A stretch of 64,000 nucleotides of DNA. It comes from HRBIN30 sp964534275 (lineage in GTDB: Bacteria; Desulfobacterota; Binatia; HRBIN30). Both the position numbers and the translations under genes were made by a program. This document shows, piece after piece, positions 36,403 through 45,700 of the stretch (its first letter is position 1; each line of letters starts with the position of its first letter). The DNA lies in the NCBI GenBank assembly GCA_964534275.1, contig CAZHQG010000016.1, positions 1-64,000 of the forward strand, given 5' to 3'. The notes under the pieces were generated by a model. It worked only from the letters and a program-made list of their open reading frames with translations. It made no database searches and had not been told where the DNA came from.

Positions 36403-37346
36403 TGCGTGTGCTCTCCGAACGCTTGATTGTCGAAGATCTGACCCAGAAGCAGCGACTCGACCGCTACCTCGCCCAGCTCGGGCGTTGGGGCTCGCGCGCC
36501 CGCGTGCAAAAACTCATCGATGCAGGCTGCGTGCTGCTCAACGGGCAACCAGCACGGTCGGGGCACTTGGTGCGCCCAGGCCAAACCATCGAAGTACGAT
36601 GGCAGCCGGAAGAAGCAGGGCTGGAGCTACAGCCCGAGCCGATTCCGTTGAACATCGTGTTCGAGGACGAGTGGCTCTTGGTGATCGACAAGCCTGCCGG
36701 TTTGGTGGTGCATCCGACGCCCACCCATCAAGGTGGCACGCTCGTGCACGCCTTGCTGCACCATTGGCAAGGCAACCGTCCTGGCTTGGACCCTGTGCGC
36801 CCGGGGATCGTGCACCGTCTGGACAAAGACACCTCCGGGTTGCTCGTCGTCGCCAAGGACCCGGAAACTTTGGCGGCTCTGGCTCGGCAGTTCCTCCATC
36901 GCCGCGTACGCAAGGAGTACTGGGCCGCCGTGTGGGGCTTGCCCCGCAGCACCTCTGGCACCATCGAAAAACCCATTGCCCGCGATCCTGTACACCGCAA
37001 GCGCATGGCGGTGGTGCAGCGCGGGGGACGCAGCGCGCGAACCACGTACGCATTGCTTTGCCACCGCCCGCCGTGGAGCTGGCTGGCCGTGTACCCTGAA
37101 ACTGGTCGAACACACCAAATCCGGGTGCACCTAGCGCACCTTGGCCACCCGATTGTGGCCGACCTCCTCTACGGTCGGGCGCGCAAGTTGCCCGAAGGTG
37201 TGGCCGTGCCGCGCCAGGCGCTGCACGCAGCGGCTTTGGAGTTCTCCCATCCGGTTACAGGCGAGTCGCTCGCCTTCCGTGCTCCATTGCCAGAAGACTT
37301 GCAGGCGCTTTGGGAGTACTGTCAGACCCAACCCGCCGCAGGATGA
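36402..37346 (+). CDS. rluD: 23S rRNA pseudouridine synthase, RluD/RluC family
   Basis: A 314-aa enzyme with an N-terminal S4 RNA-binding domain (RLDRYLAQLGRWGSRARVQKLIDAG) and the RluA-type catalytic block PGIVHRLDKDTSGLLVVAK, whose Asp is the nucleophile, followed by YPETGRTHQIRVHLAHLGHPI. It probably modifies the 1911-1917 loop of 23S rRNA (RluD), though RluC-like specificity is not excluded. Start overlaps the ribF stop by one base. Confidence 0.9.
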   Translation: MRVLSERLIVEDLTQKQRLDRYLAQLGRWGSRARVQKLIDAGCVLLNGQPARSGHLVRPGQTIEVRWQPEEAGLELQPEPIPLNIVFEDEWLLVIDKPAGLVVHPTPTHQGGTLVHALLHHWQGNRPGLDPVRPGIVHRLDKDTSGLLVVAKDPETLAALARQFLHRRVRKEYWAAVWGLPRSTSGTIEKPIARDPVHRKRMAVVQRGGRSARTTYALLCHRPPWSWLAVYPETGRTHQIRVHLAHLGHPIVADLLYGRARKLPEGVAVPRQALHAAALEFSHPVTGESLAFRAPLPEDLQALWEYCQTQPAAG

Positions 37347-37383
37347 AGCGTCGCCATACTCGGTTCTGCCGGAGCGCCTTTCG

Positions 37384-38019
37384 CTAGGAACTGCCCGGCC
37401 TGATGGGCGGCGTCCCGGATGGCTCTTGGGCCTTCGGGTCGCGGACTAATCGACGGACCGCGTCGGGCTCGAGCTTGCACGCATCAGCCAGGATCAGCTC
37501 CAGATTGCGGCGGACATATCCTGGATCGAGAACGAGGCGCTCCAGGACGGTCCACGATTCGACCGTCCACCGTGGTGGCTCTCCTTGTACCTCGAACGTT
37601 GCGACTTCCACCCAAGTAGTGGTGGGTGTGGCTACGAATTCGATACCCAAGCGCAACGGCGGGTTCGGACCTCGCGTGGCGCGTGCCCTCTGGCGCCAAA
37701 GTTGTTGCTGCGCTGCTTCGAGTGCAGCCACGTACCGGCGCGCGGACTCAGCGGCGGCGGTCGCATCCGGCCAGTTGGCCTCCTCCTTTTTGCGAATTTC
37801 CGCCACCACGCGTTTCATGAGCACAGTTTGCAACAGCGTCTGCACCACCACCAGATCTGGGTCGCGACGGAGCAAACGCACGGAGCCGATTGGGCTACCC
37901 CCAGCCTCCACAGTGCAGTCGTGGAGAACGACCTCGCCATGGGTTGCGCCGACGAAGGGGAGAACGTTCGTTGCCAACACAACAATGGCCAACTCAACGA
38001 ATCTCGGCCGAGTGCGCAT
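37384..38019 (-). CDS. Secreted hypothetical protein
   Basis: A 211-aa protein with an N-terminal signal sequence (FVELAIVVLATNVLPFVGATHG). The mature part has a helical segment (KKEEANWPDATAAAESARRYVAALEAA) and a beta-rich C-terminal half (EFVATPTTTWVEVATFEV). I recognise no family. It overlaps the end of the MMPL transporter gene by 26 bases, so it is translated with it and is probably a periplasmic accessory. Confidence 0.65.
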   Translation of the reverse strand: MRTRPRFVELAIVVLATNVLPFVGATHGEVVLHDCTVEAGGSPIGSVRLLRRDPDLVVVQTLLQTVLMKRVVAEIRKKEEANWPDATAAAESARRYVAALEAAQQQLWRQRARATRGPNPPLRLGIEFVATPTTTWVEVATFEVQGEPPRWTVESWTVLERLVLDPGYVRRNLELILADACKLEPDAVRRLVRDPKAQEPSGTPPIRPGSS

Positions 38020-40297
38020 GGTTCCCCAGCGAAATCAAACAGGCAGGTGTAACCCACAAATCGTACAGCAACGCGAGAATCATGCTGACTCCGGTGAAGA
38101 GGGAAAAGTACACTGTAGGAAGAAAGCTTCCTGCCAAGCCGACCCAAAATCCAGCGACGATGACTAAGTTGTTCGCGATCAACGCCGGACCGACAGCAAT
38201 GGTCGCCCGCCGTGCCGCGATGGTCGGAAGCGACGCGCGCGCCTGGGCGGTTTGAAATGCACTCACGTAGTGGATGGTATCGTCCACGACCAAACCCATG
38301 GCGGCAGCAGCGATCATGGCAGTGCCCGTACTGAGGTCGATGCCCGCCCACCCGAGGAGCCCGATGGTCATCGCGATGGGCAAAAGGTTCGGGATCAGCG
38401 CAATCGCTCCAACGCGCAGTGAACCGACTCCCCACGCCACAAGCACCCCGACCAGGAAAAAGCTAGCGGCGAAGCTGCCTGCGAGTTGGCGCACGAGTTC
38501 GTTCGAATCTTGAGCGAGCGCGTACAACGCGCCGGTGATGTGCACGGTGTAGTCGGGTCCCATTTGTGCTCGAGCGCTCGCGAGGAAGCGCTCGGCGACC
38601 GCCGCGATGTCTGCGGTGCCGGCCGCGCGCAGGCGCACCTGGATCCGTGCAGCGGTTTGGTCCGACGACAGCAATCGCCGCACGAGGCGCTGGTCGGGCG
38701 CGGCCGCAACCAGGTCGAGAAGATCTTCGACGACCTCGTCGTCCGTGGGCAGCACCGGCGCTGCGGTGCGGAACTCGGCGCGATGGAGATGTCTCACCAA
38801 GTCCGCGATGCTCAGCACTCCACTGACCAGCGGATCGTGCGATACCGTGGTCGTCCAGGCCGCTAGCCGGCGCAAGTCCTCTGCGTGAGCGAGTCGGCGC
38901 CCATCCCGGCGCTCTACCAAAAACTCGAGGGGGTACGGCCCGGTGAGGTGACTGTCGATCCAGAACGTGTCTTCGCGCAGCGGAGCACCAGGTTTGAGAA
39001 AGCGGACAAGGTCCGTGTTGTTCCGCAGCCAAGCCATGCCGCTACCCATGGCCAGTGCGGCGGCAAAACCACAAACGAGGGTGAGGCGAGGGGCCCGAGT
39101 CGAGGTTCGTGCAGTGCATAGGAGGAGCGCACGCAAGGGGCGCGGAACTCGTGGTACTCGCGCCGGCCTGAAGAAGCGTCCGATGTTCGTGGTGGCAAAG
39201 GGGACCATCCACACGGCGAGCACGAAGCCAAGAAGCGCTGCCGCCGCTGCGGCCACGCCGAACTGTCGCACTGCTGGCATGGCGTTCAGCGCGAGAGTGG
39301 CAAAGCCCGAGGCAGTGGTTGCCGCACATAGGAAGCACGGCCAGAGAAGGTGCTCGAGCATTGCGCGCACGCGTTCGCGGGGCGCAGCAGGCGCCACGCC
39401 GTGGTACCAGAAATGGAGTAAGTGGATGCAAGGGGTAACGGCCAGGACCAGTACGATCGGCGGAAGCAACGAGGTGATGGCGTTTAGTCGCAAGCCAGCG
39501 ACGACAAGGCCGCCGTGAATGGCGACCACAGTGAGGCCAGCGACAAGCAGCGGCAACAGTGCTGCCAGCAGCGACCGAAAATAGATCCACAACACGCTCC
39601 CGAGAACGGCGATGGCAACCGGAAGAAGCAAGCGTTCGTCGCGCTGAATGTAGGCGGTCACGTCGTGCTTTTGAACCGGAATGCCGGTGAGATGGGCTTC
39701 GAGACCGGTGCGCCGCTCGAACGCGGCCAGCGTATTCCGCACCGCTTCGATCAGGCGATGGGATTGCTCGGGATGCGAGCCTTGTTCGGGCAGGGCAACC
39801 CAAATACCCGCAGTGCGGGAGTCAGCAGAAATCAGCCAGCCGACAAGCTCGGGCATTTCCTCCATCGCTTTGCGGATTTCAGTCTCGATGTTGGGACGGT
39901 CGTACGGGGTGGGGAGCAAGGGGGCCAATTCGGCTCCCGTGTCCCCGGCAACGATGCGCAACGCGTTCGTGAGCGAAAGGACCTCGGCTACGCCGTCGAT
40001 CCGCTCGAGTTCCTGGGTGAGTGCGTGCAGGTGGGCGAGCGTTGCCGGGTGGAGGAGGTGGGAAGCGTGGATGGCGACGAGCAAGTCTTCGTCGCTCCCG
40101 AAGAGGGTTCGAAACCGCTGGTAATTCGCGATCCGCTCCGGATCCGGAACGTTGAGCGACTCGTTCGCATGTTCGACGCCGAGCTGTCGCGCATGCCAGC
40201 CAGAGAACGCCGCGAGCGTCACCACCGCAGCGAGGGCCAGCCAGCGCCAGCGCGTGAAGGTGAAGAAAACGACGAGCGCCGCGACTCGGGCGGACAT
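37994..40297 (-). CDS. RND superfamily (MMPL/HpnN-type) membrane transporter
   Basis: A 767-aa protein with the duplicated MMPL/SSD layout: one N-terminal helix, a periplasmic loop (~45-220), a helix bundle starting LLLPVAIAVLGSVLWIYF, a middle helix (LTLVCGFAAALAMGSGMAW), a second loop and a C-terminal bundle. AAAAMGLVVDDTIHYVSAF contains the conserved Asp pair of the proton relay. Such proteins export lipids or hydrophobic compounds. It follows an acyl-CoA synthetase gene, hinting at a lipidic substrate. Start ATG 40297 preferred; GTG at 40372 is possible but would overlap the synthetase gene. Confidence 0.85.
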   Translation of the reverse strand: MSARVAALVVFFTFTRWRWLALAAVVTLAAFSGWHARQLGVEHANESLNVPDPERIANYQRFRTLFGSDEDLLVAIHASHLLHPATLAHLHALTQELERIDGVAEVLSLTNALRIVAGDTGAELAPLLPTPYDRPNIETEIRKAMEEMPELVGWLISADSRTAGIWVALPEQGSHPEQSHRLIEAVRNTLAAFERRTGLEAHLTGIPVQKHDVTAYIQRDERLLLPVAIAVLGSVLWIYFRSLLAALLPLLVAGLTVVAIHGGLVVAGLRLNAITSLLPPIVLVLAVTPCIHLLHFWYHGVAPAAPRERVRAMLEHLLWPCFLCAATTASGFATLALNAMPAVRQFGVAAAAAALLGFVLAVWMVPFATTNIGRFFRPARVPRVPRPLRALLLCTARTSTRAPRLTLVCGFAAALAMGSGMAWLRNNTDLVRFLKPGAPLREDTFWIDSHLTGPYPLEFLVERRDGRRLAHAEDLRRLAAWTTTVSHDPLVSGVLSIADLVRHLHRAEFRTAAPVLPTDDEVVEDLLDLVAAAPDQRLVRRLLSSDQTAARIQVRLRAAGTADIAAVAERFLASARAQMGPDYTVHITGALYALAQDSNELVRQLAGSFAASFFLVGVLVAWGVGSLRVGAIALIPNLLPIAMTIGLLGWAGIDLSTGTAMIAAAAMGLVVDDTIHYVSAFQTAQARASLPTIAARRATIAVGPALIANNLVIVAGFWVGLAGSFLPTVYFSLFTGVSMILALLYDLWVTPACLISLGNHAHSAEIR

Positions 40298-40325
40298 CGG
40301 TACGGAACCGTTCTGCGCCGGGGCG

Positions 40326-41942
40326 TTAGGTCGCGTCCGGGCCGGTTGTCTTTCGGCGCCATTCGCGTTCACGCAATTCTACCCGGCGAATTTTGCCGCT
40401 CACAGTTTTGGGTAACTCCTCGACGAACTCGATTTCACGCGGATACTTGTAGGGTGCGGTGGTGCGCTTCACGTGCTCTTGCAGCTCGCGAACCAGCGCG
40501 TCCGACGGCGATACCCCGGGGCGAAGCTTCACGAACGCTTTGACAATCGAGCCGCGTTCCGGGTGCGGACTGGCGACGATGGCCGACTCGAGTACGGCAG
40601 GATGTTCCAAGAGAGCGCTTTCCACTTCGAACGGGCCGATTCGGTAGCCAGCGCTGATGATCACGTCGTCTGCGCGGCCGACAAACCAAAAGTACCCGTC
40701 GGAATCGGTTTGGGCCCGATCGCCGGTGACGTACCATTCCCCGCGCCAACATGCTTCCGACTCCTCGCGATTTTTCCAGTACTCGCGGAACAACGACGGA
40801 GTACGGCCTCGTAGTGCGACATCTCCCACCTCGCCAGGCGGAAGGCGAGTTCCGCGCTCGTCGATCACGGCGACGTCGTGGCCAGGAAACGGCTTTCCCA
40901 TCGAGCCTGGCCGGATTTCCATTCCGGGTAGATTGGCGACTAGAAGGGTGGTCTCGGTTTGTCCGTACCCGTCGTGGATCGTGACGCCAAACCGCTCGCG
41001 CCACGTCGCGATCACCTCGGGGTTCAGAGGCTCGCCAGCTCCCGTGCAGTGGCGGAGGTGCGGCAGCCGATAGCGGCTGAGGTCTTCTTTGACCAACAAG
41101 CGGTACTCCGTGGGCGGGGCGCAAAACACACTGATTTCGTATTCTTGGAGCAAGGAGAGCTCTCGTTGCGGTTCGAATCGGCCAGCGTACTGGAACACCG
41201 CAGCACCCGTGCTCCACGGACCGAACAAGACTCCGTAGGCAGCCTTCGCCCAGCCCGTATCCGCGGTGGTCCAGTGCAAATCGCGGGGGGTCAGATCCAG
41301 CCAGTACAATCCCGTGTACCGGTGCGCCCACGTGTACGCGTGAGCATGCAACACAGCTTTGGGGTCCTTGGTGGTTCCGGAGGTGTAAAAGCAAAGGGCC
41401 GGATCGTCGCTTCGAGTGCGGGGCAACTCTCCGCCGGAATTGGCAGCCGCGAGGACGTCGTCCCACCGTTGCCAGCCGGCGCTGGACCCACCGACGAGAA
41501 TGCAGTGCCGCAGTGCGTCGCACTCGTTCCGGACCGCCTCGACTTGCTCCACGCACGCGGGCTCCGTGACCAGCACACGGGCCTCGCTGTGTTGAGCTCG
41601 AAAGCGAATGTCTTTGGCACGTAAGCTCGCGGTGCAAGGGATGGCTAGGGCACCGGCACGCAGTGCCCCGAGCATGGCGACAAACCACTCGGGACGCTTG
41701 CCGAGCAACACCATCACAGGCTCTCCGGGGCGCACGCCCAAGCCGATCAGGGCGCGCGCAAAACGCAAGCTCTGACGATACAAGTCCCAGTACGTGAACC
41801 GGCGCTTTTCGCCGCTTTCGGACACCCAGTACAACGCCAACCGCCCACGGTCGCGCGCCCAGTGCCCGACAACGTCTTCCGTGAAATTGAAGTAAGCTGG
41901 CGGGTTCCAGCGAAAGCTTCGGTACAACTCCTCGTAACGCAT
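40326..41942 (-). CDS. Acyl-CoA synthetase, medium-chain (ACSM)-like AMP-binding enzyme
   Basis: A 538-aa adenylate-forming enzyme. Phosphate loop YTSGTTKDPKAV, DGYGQTETT, YVTGDRAQTDSDGYFWFVGRADDVI with GYRIGPFEVES, and the C-terminal catalytic Lys in PKTVSGKIRR are all present. The N-terminus (YRSFRWNPPAYFNFTEDVV) is that of ACSM-type medium-chain or aromatic acid CoA ligases rather than acetyl-CoA synthetase. A long frame continues upstream, but GAGGAGGT five bases before ATG 41942 decides the start. Exact acid unknown. Confidence 0.9.
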   Translation of the reverse strand: MRYEELYRSFRWNPPAYFNFTEDVVGHWARDRGRLALYWVSESGEKRRFTYWDLYRQSLRFARALIGLGVRPGEPVMVLLGKRPEWFVAMLGALRAGALAIPCTASLRAKDIRFRAQHSEARVLVTEPACVEQVEAVRNECDALRHCILVGGSSAGWQRWDDVLAAANSGGELPRTRSDDPALCFYTSGTTKDPKAVLHAHAYTWAHRYTGLYWLDLTPRDLHWTTADTGWAKAAYGVLFGPWSTGAAVFQYAGRFEPQRELSLLQEYEISVFCAPPTEYRLLVKEDLSRYRLPHLRHCTGAGEPLNPEVIATWRERFGVTIHDGYGQTETTLLVANLPGMEIRPGSMGKPFPGHDVAVIDERGTRLPPGEVGDVALRGRTPSLFREYWKNREESEACWRGEWYVTGDRAQTDSDGYFWFVGRADDVIISAGYRIGPFEVESALLEHPAVLESAIVASPHPERGSIVKAFVKLRPGVSPSDALVRELQEHVKRTTAPYKYPREIEFVEELPKTVSGKIRRVELREREWRRKTTGPDAT

Positions 41943-42024
41943 CCAGTACCTCCTCGACTCGGGTTCCACTCGTGGCGTGTGGGTTCGCTTTTGTCGCGAT
42001 CGCCGCTTGGTTACAAGTGCGGAC

Positions 42025-42591
42025 ATGGTCGCGCCGGAGCAACCCGAGTCCGCAATGAGCAATCGTGCAGAGTTCGTGTCCTTGGCGGTCGTTGCACTCC
42101 TGACTGCCGCGTTGGTTGGTGTCGTTGCCTGGTTGCTCGTGCGTGCCCCCGCGAGCGGAGTGCCTGCAGATTCGGCCCTTCCGGCACTAAATGCCAGCCT
42201 GAACGGAGCCACGACCCTGTGCTTGGTGTTCGGGTGGCTCGCGATCCGAATGCGACGGGTGCGGTGGCACCGTGGATGGATGCTCACCGCAGCCGGATTA
42301 TCGGCCTGCTTTTTGGTTTCGTACGTGGTGCATCATTATCAAGTGGGTTCGGTTCGCTTCGTGGGGCCTGCGTGGTTGCGTGCGCTGTATCTCGCTGTGT
42401 TGGTGCCACACGTGGTTCTTTCCGCAGCGATGGTTCCGCTGGTGCTGACCACGCTTTGGCGTGCGCTCAGCGCCGATTTTGCGCGCCACCGGCGAGTGGC
42501 CCGGTGGACGCTCCCTTTGTGGCTCGTGGTGTCCGTGACCGGCGTGCTGGTGTACTGGATGCTTTACCACCTGAGCCCTTCGTTCCGCTGA
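42025..42591 (+). CDS. DUF420 family membrane protein
   Basis: A 188-aa protein with five predicted helices. SLNGATTLCLVFGWLAIRMRRVRWHRGWM, then SYVVHHYQ and VPHVVLSAAMVPLVLTTLWRAL match the DUF420 pattern with its conserved His residues (HRGWM, VHH, PHV, RHRRVARW). In other bacteria DUF420 genes often lie near haem-copper oxidase assembly genes, but none are here. Start is uncertain: ATG at 42025 or 42055, neither with a strong ribosome-binding site. Divergent from the acyl-CoA synthetase. Confidence 0.85.
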   Translation: MVAPEQPESAMSNRAEFVSLAVVALLTAALVGVVAWLLVRAPASGVPADSALPALNASLNGATTLCLVFGWLAIRMRRVRWHRGWMLTAAGLSACFLVSYVVHHYQVGSVRFVGPAWLRALYLAVLVPHVVLSAAMVPLVLTTLWRALSADFARHRRVARWTLPLWLVVSVTGVLVYWMLYHLSPSFR

Positions 42592-42790
42592 TCCTACGAG
42601 GTCTGGGCTACGCTTCCCTGTCGCGGCCCGGTTGTTTCGCTCGCAGTGTTAGACAGCGCCGGAACCGCGACAAAACTCACGCGCCGGGTGCGGCGAAGGT
42701 GAAATTCGCTTGACCGCGGATGCGATCTGTTTTTAAGGAAAAGGCCGCATCCGGGGCAGAAGGATGTCCGGTGCTTCTGAAGGGGGATGT

Positions 42791-45700
42791 ATGGTCCAAT
42801 TGGGTTTGTGGCTTCGAATCCCAGCGTTGGCCCTTGGTATCTTCGCGCTCGTGGGCTGGGGATGGCGGAAACCCTCGTGGGGTGAGGCAGCTTGCGTGGT
42901 GTCCAGTGTGAGCGCGGGTGGCGCCCACAGTTGCGCCGTGCGCCTGGACGGGAGCGTTGCCTGCTGGGGGCGCAACGACTTCGACCAAGCAAACGCGCCC
43001 GCGGGGAGTTTTCGTCAGGTGAGCGCGGGGCGGGAACACAGTTGTGCGGTGGCCTTTGACGGCTCCGTGCTGTGTTGGGGGCGCAACGACGCTGGCCAGG
43101 GGAATGCGTTGCCGGGGGAATTCCGGCAAGTTGCTGCCGGTGGGTCGCACACGTGTGGAGTGTTTGTCGATCCTGTGGTGGGTCCGAGGGTGCAATGTTG
43201 GGGAGACAACAGCCAGGGCCAGTCGACGCCGCCGTTCGGCAACGTTCTATCCGTATGTGCGGGCGAGAGTCACAGTTGCGCTGTGCGGAGCGACCGGACC
43301 GTCGTGTGTTGGGGAGCGAACGACCGCGGCCAGGCAACTACGCCCTCGGGCACCTTTTTGGAGGTCGCCTGCGGGGGTGCTCATACGTGCGGGCTGAGGA
43401 CCGACGGCACGTTGAGTTGCTGGGGGGCAAACGACGATGGCCAGGCGACGCCGCCGCCCGGACCTTTTTCCCGAGTTTCAGCAGGAGGCCGGCACTCCTG
43501 CGGCGTTCGTCCTGATGGAACCGTAGTGTGTTGGGGGGCAAACGAAAGCGGGCAGGCAACCGCGCCGGATGCGACTCTCACGGCGGTGTCGGCGGGTGCG
43601 GCTCACACCTGTGGAGTTCGGACCGACGGCGCCGTTGTATGTTGGGGCCAAAACGACGACCTGCGAGCAACCGTGCCCGGAGCATCGTTCTTCGCGATCT
43701 CCGTTGGGGACGGGTTTCTTTGCGTGTTGGAGACAGGTGGCCGTTTGCGTTGTGCCGGCAGAAATGACCAAGGACAGGCTTCCCCTCCGCAGGACGGCGT
43801 GCCCTTCATTCAAGTCAGTGCCGGCCCGGACCACGCTTGCGGCATCCGTGAGGATGGCACGATCGCTTGCTGGGGTAGCAACGAATTCCGGCAAAGCGAA
43901 CCGGCCGCTGGGGAATTCGTTCACGTGAGTGCGGGTGAATTCCATACCTGTGGGGTGCGAAGGGACGGAACCATCGTGTGCTGGGGGTTCCAGCTCTCCG
44001 ACCCTTTCTTTCCTCTTCCCGGTGTGTTTCGGCAGGTAGCTGTGGGGACATACCACGTGTGTGGATTGCGGATCGACGGGCGCGTCGCGTGTTGGGACTG
44101 GTTGGGCTCCACGTGGTCATCCGTGCAGCAGGGCACATTCCGGCGAATCCTGGCAGCTGGGGAGCAAACATGCGGCTTGCGCGACGACGAACGGCTGGTT
44201 TGTTGGGATGCGACGGGGGCGTCGTGGGCGCCGTTGAGCGGACGCTTCATGGATTTCGGATTCGGCATCGGACAGCTCTGCGGGCTACGGTTCGATGGCA
44301 CGTTAAGCTGCTCCGGCGGTGGGCCGATTCCCGCGGGCGAGTGGACGGCTGTTGCCGTGGGTCCAGACCTAGCGTGTGCGTTGAGAAGTGACGCCTTGGT
44401 CCGCTGCTGGGGAACGTTACCTCTCGTTCTTCAAGGGCGCTGCGTGCCGGCGCCGAGGCGATGCCCTACACCGCGACCAGCCCCGACCGGTCCGGCGGTC
44501 TTTGTGGACGACCTGACCGTGGACAGCGGCACAGAGGCCACGATTACCGTGCGCCTTGCAACTGGCGGGAATCAGATCGCTGCAACGCAGAACGACCTGC
44601 GGTTCACGGAATCGGTCCGCGTCAATGCTCGTGCAAACGGATCACCGGATTGTGATGTGAACCCGAGCATCGGAAAACCGGACACCGCGTTCGCTTTTCT
44701 TCCCCGAGGATGCTCAGGATCGGACTGCACGGCAGTGAGAGCAATCGTATATTCGCGTTCGAACACCAGCGTCATTCCCGATGGAGCGGTGCTGTACACG
44801 TGCAGAGCGACTGTGTCCGCTCCAGAAGCGACAATTGCTATTGAAAATGTATACGTTGCCAGTCCCCACGGATCGACGCTGGCTGGAGTCTCCGGTCGTG
44901 ACGGGAAGCTTTGCGTGGAGGAATTCCCGGGGAAGTGCGGAAACGGAGTGATCGAAGTTGGCGAAGACTGTGACGACGGGGGCATTTGTGTTGGCACGAG
45001 CAGAGCAGGGCAGCGGTGCGCGTCGGATTGGGAGTGTTACGGTCCCGCCGACGACTATCGCGGTGTCTGTGTTGGCGGCCCCGCCGCCGAGCGGTTTTGT
45101 TCCTCCGACGGTGACTGCCCGGGCGGCGACTGCGTCGCCTGCCGCCCGTTTGGCGGCGACGGTTGCGCGGCAAACTGCACCGTGGAGTCGGTGATCGGCA
45201 ACATTTCCGTGGTGCCTGGCGTGGTCTTGCCAGACCAACAGTTGGTGCCGGGCACCAGCGGGGCCGTCATTTGGGGCGACCCACTCGTGCTTGGTTTGGC
45301 GTTTCGTGGACAGTACTCCGTGCGTGCTGGCCGTGTGCGCTTTGGGCAACTTCCCATTGTGTTGCCAGCCGCGGACTTGGATTTCAGGCAGATACCAATT
45401 TCTACGTTAGCGTGTGGATGCGTTAGAGGTGCAGAATACAAGACTTGCGGCGGCGCATTGTATCTCCCCGATGGGACGCTTGCCGAATCTTGCACCGAGG
45501 GATTTGCGAGCCCTCCCATCGCTTGCCCAATTTCGCGGCCCTGCACGTGGGCATTTGGGCCAGGCAACGCTGCTGCGGGTGTACTGGGCTGCGAAGGATT
45601 GGGCGGGGTCGATGTCGAAACGGTTCAAGATAGCCTTGTCGGGGATCCCGGCGGACCGCCGCAAATTCGGTTCTCGGGGGAGGGGCGACCCGGAAGTGCT

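Noticed and set aside
40435..42042. 535-codon minus-strand frame over the acyl-CoA synthetase
   Set aside because: Other-frame shadow of an enzyme with all AMP-binding motifs in place.
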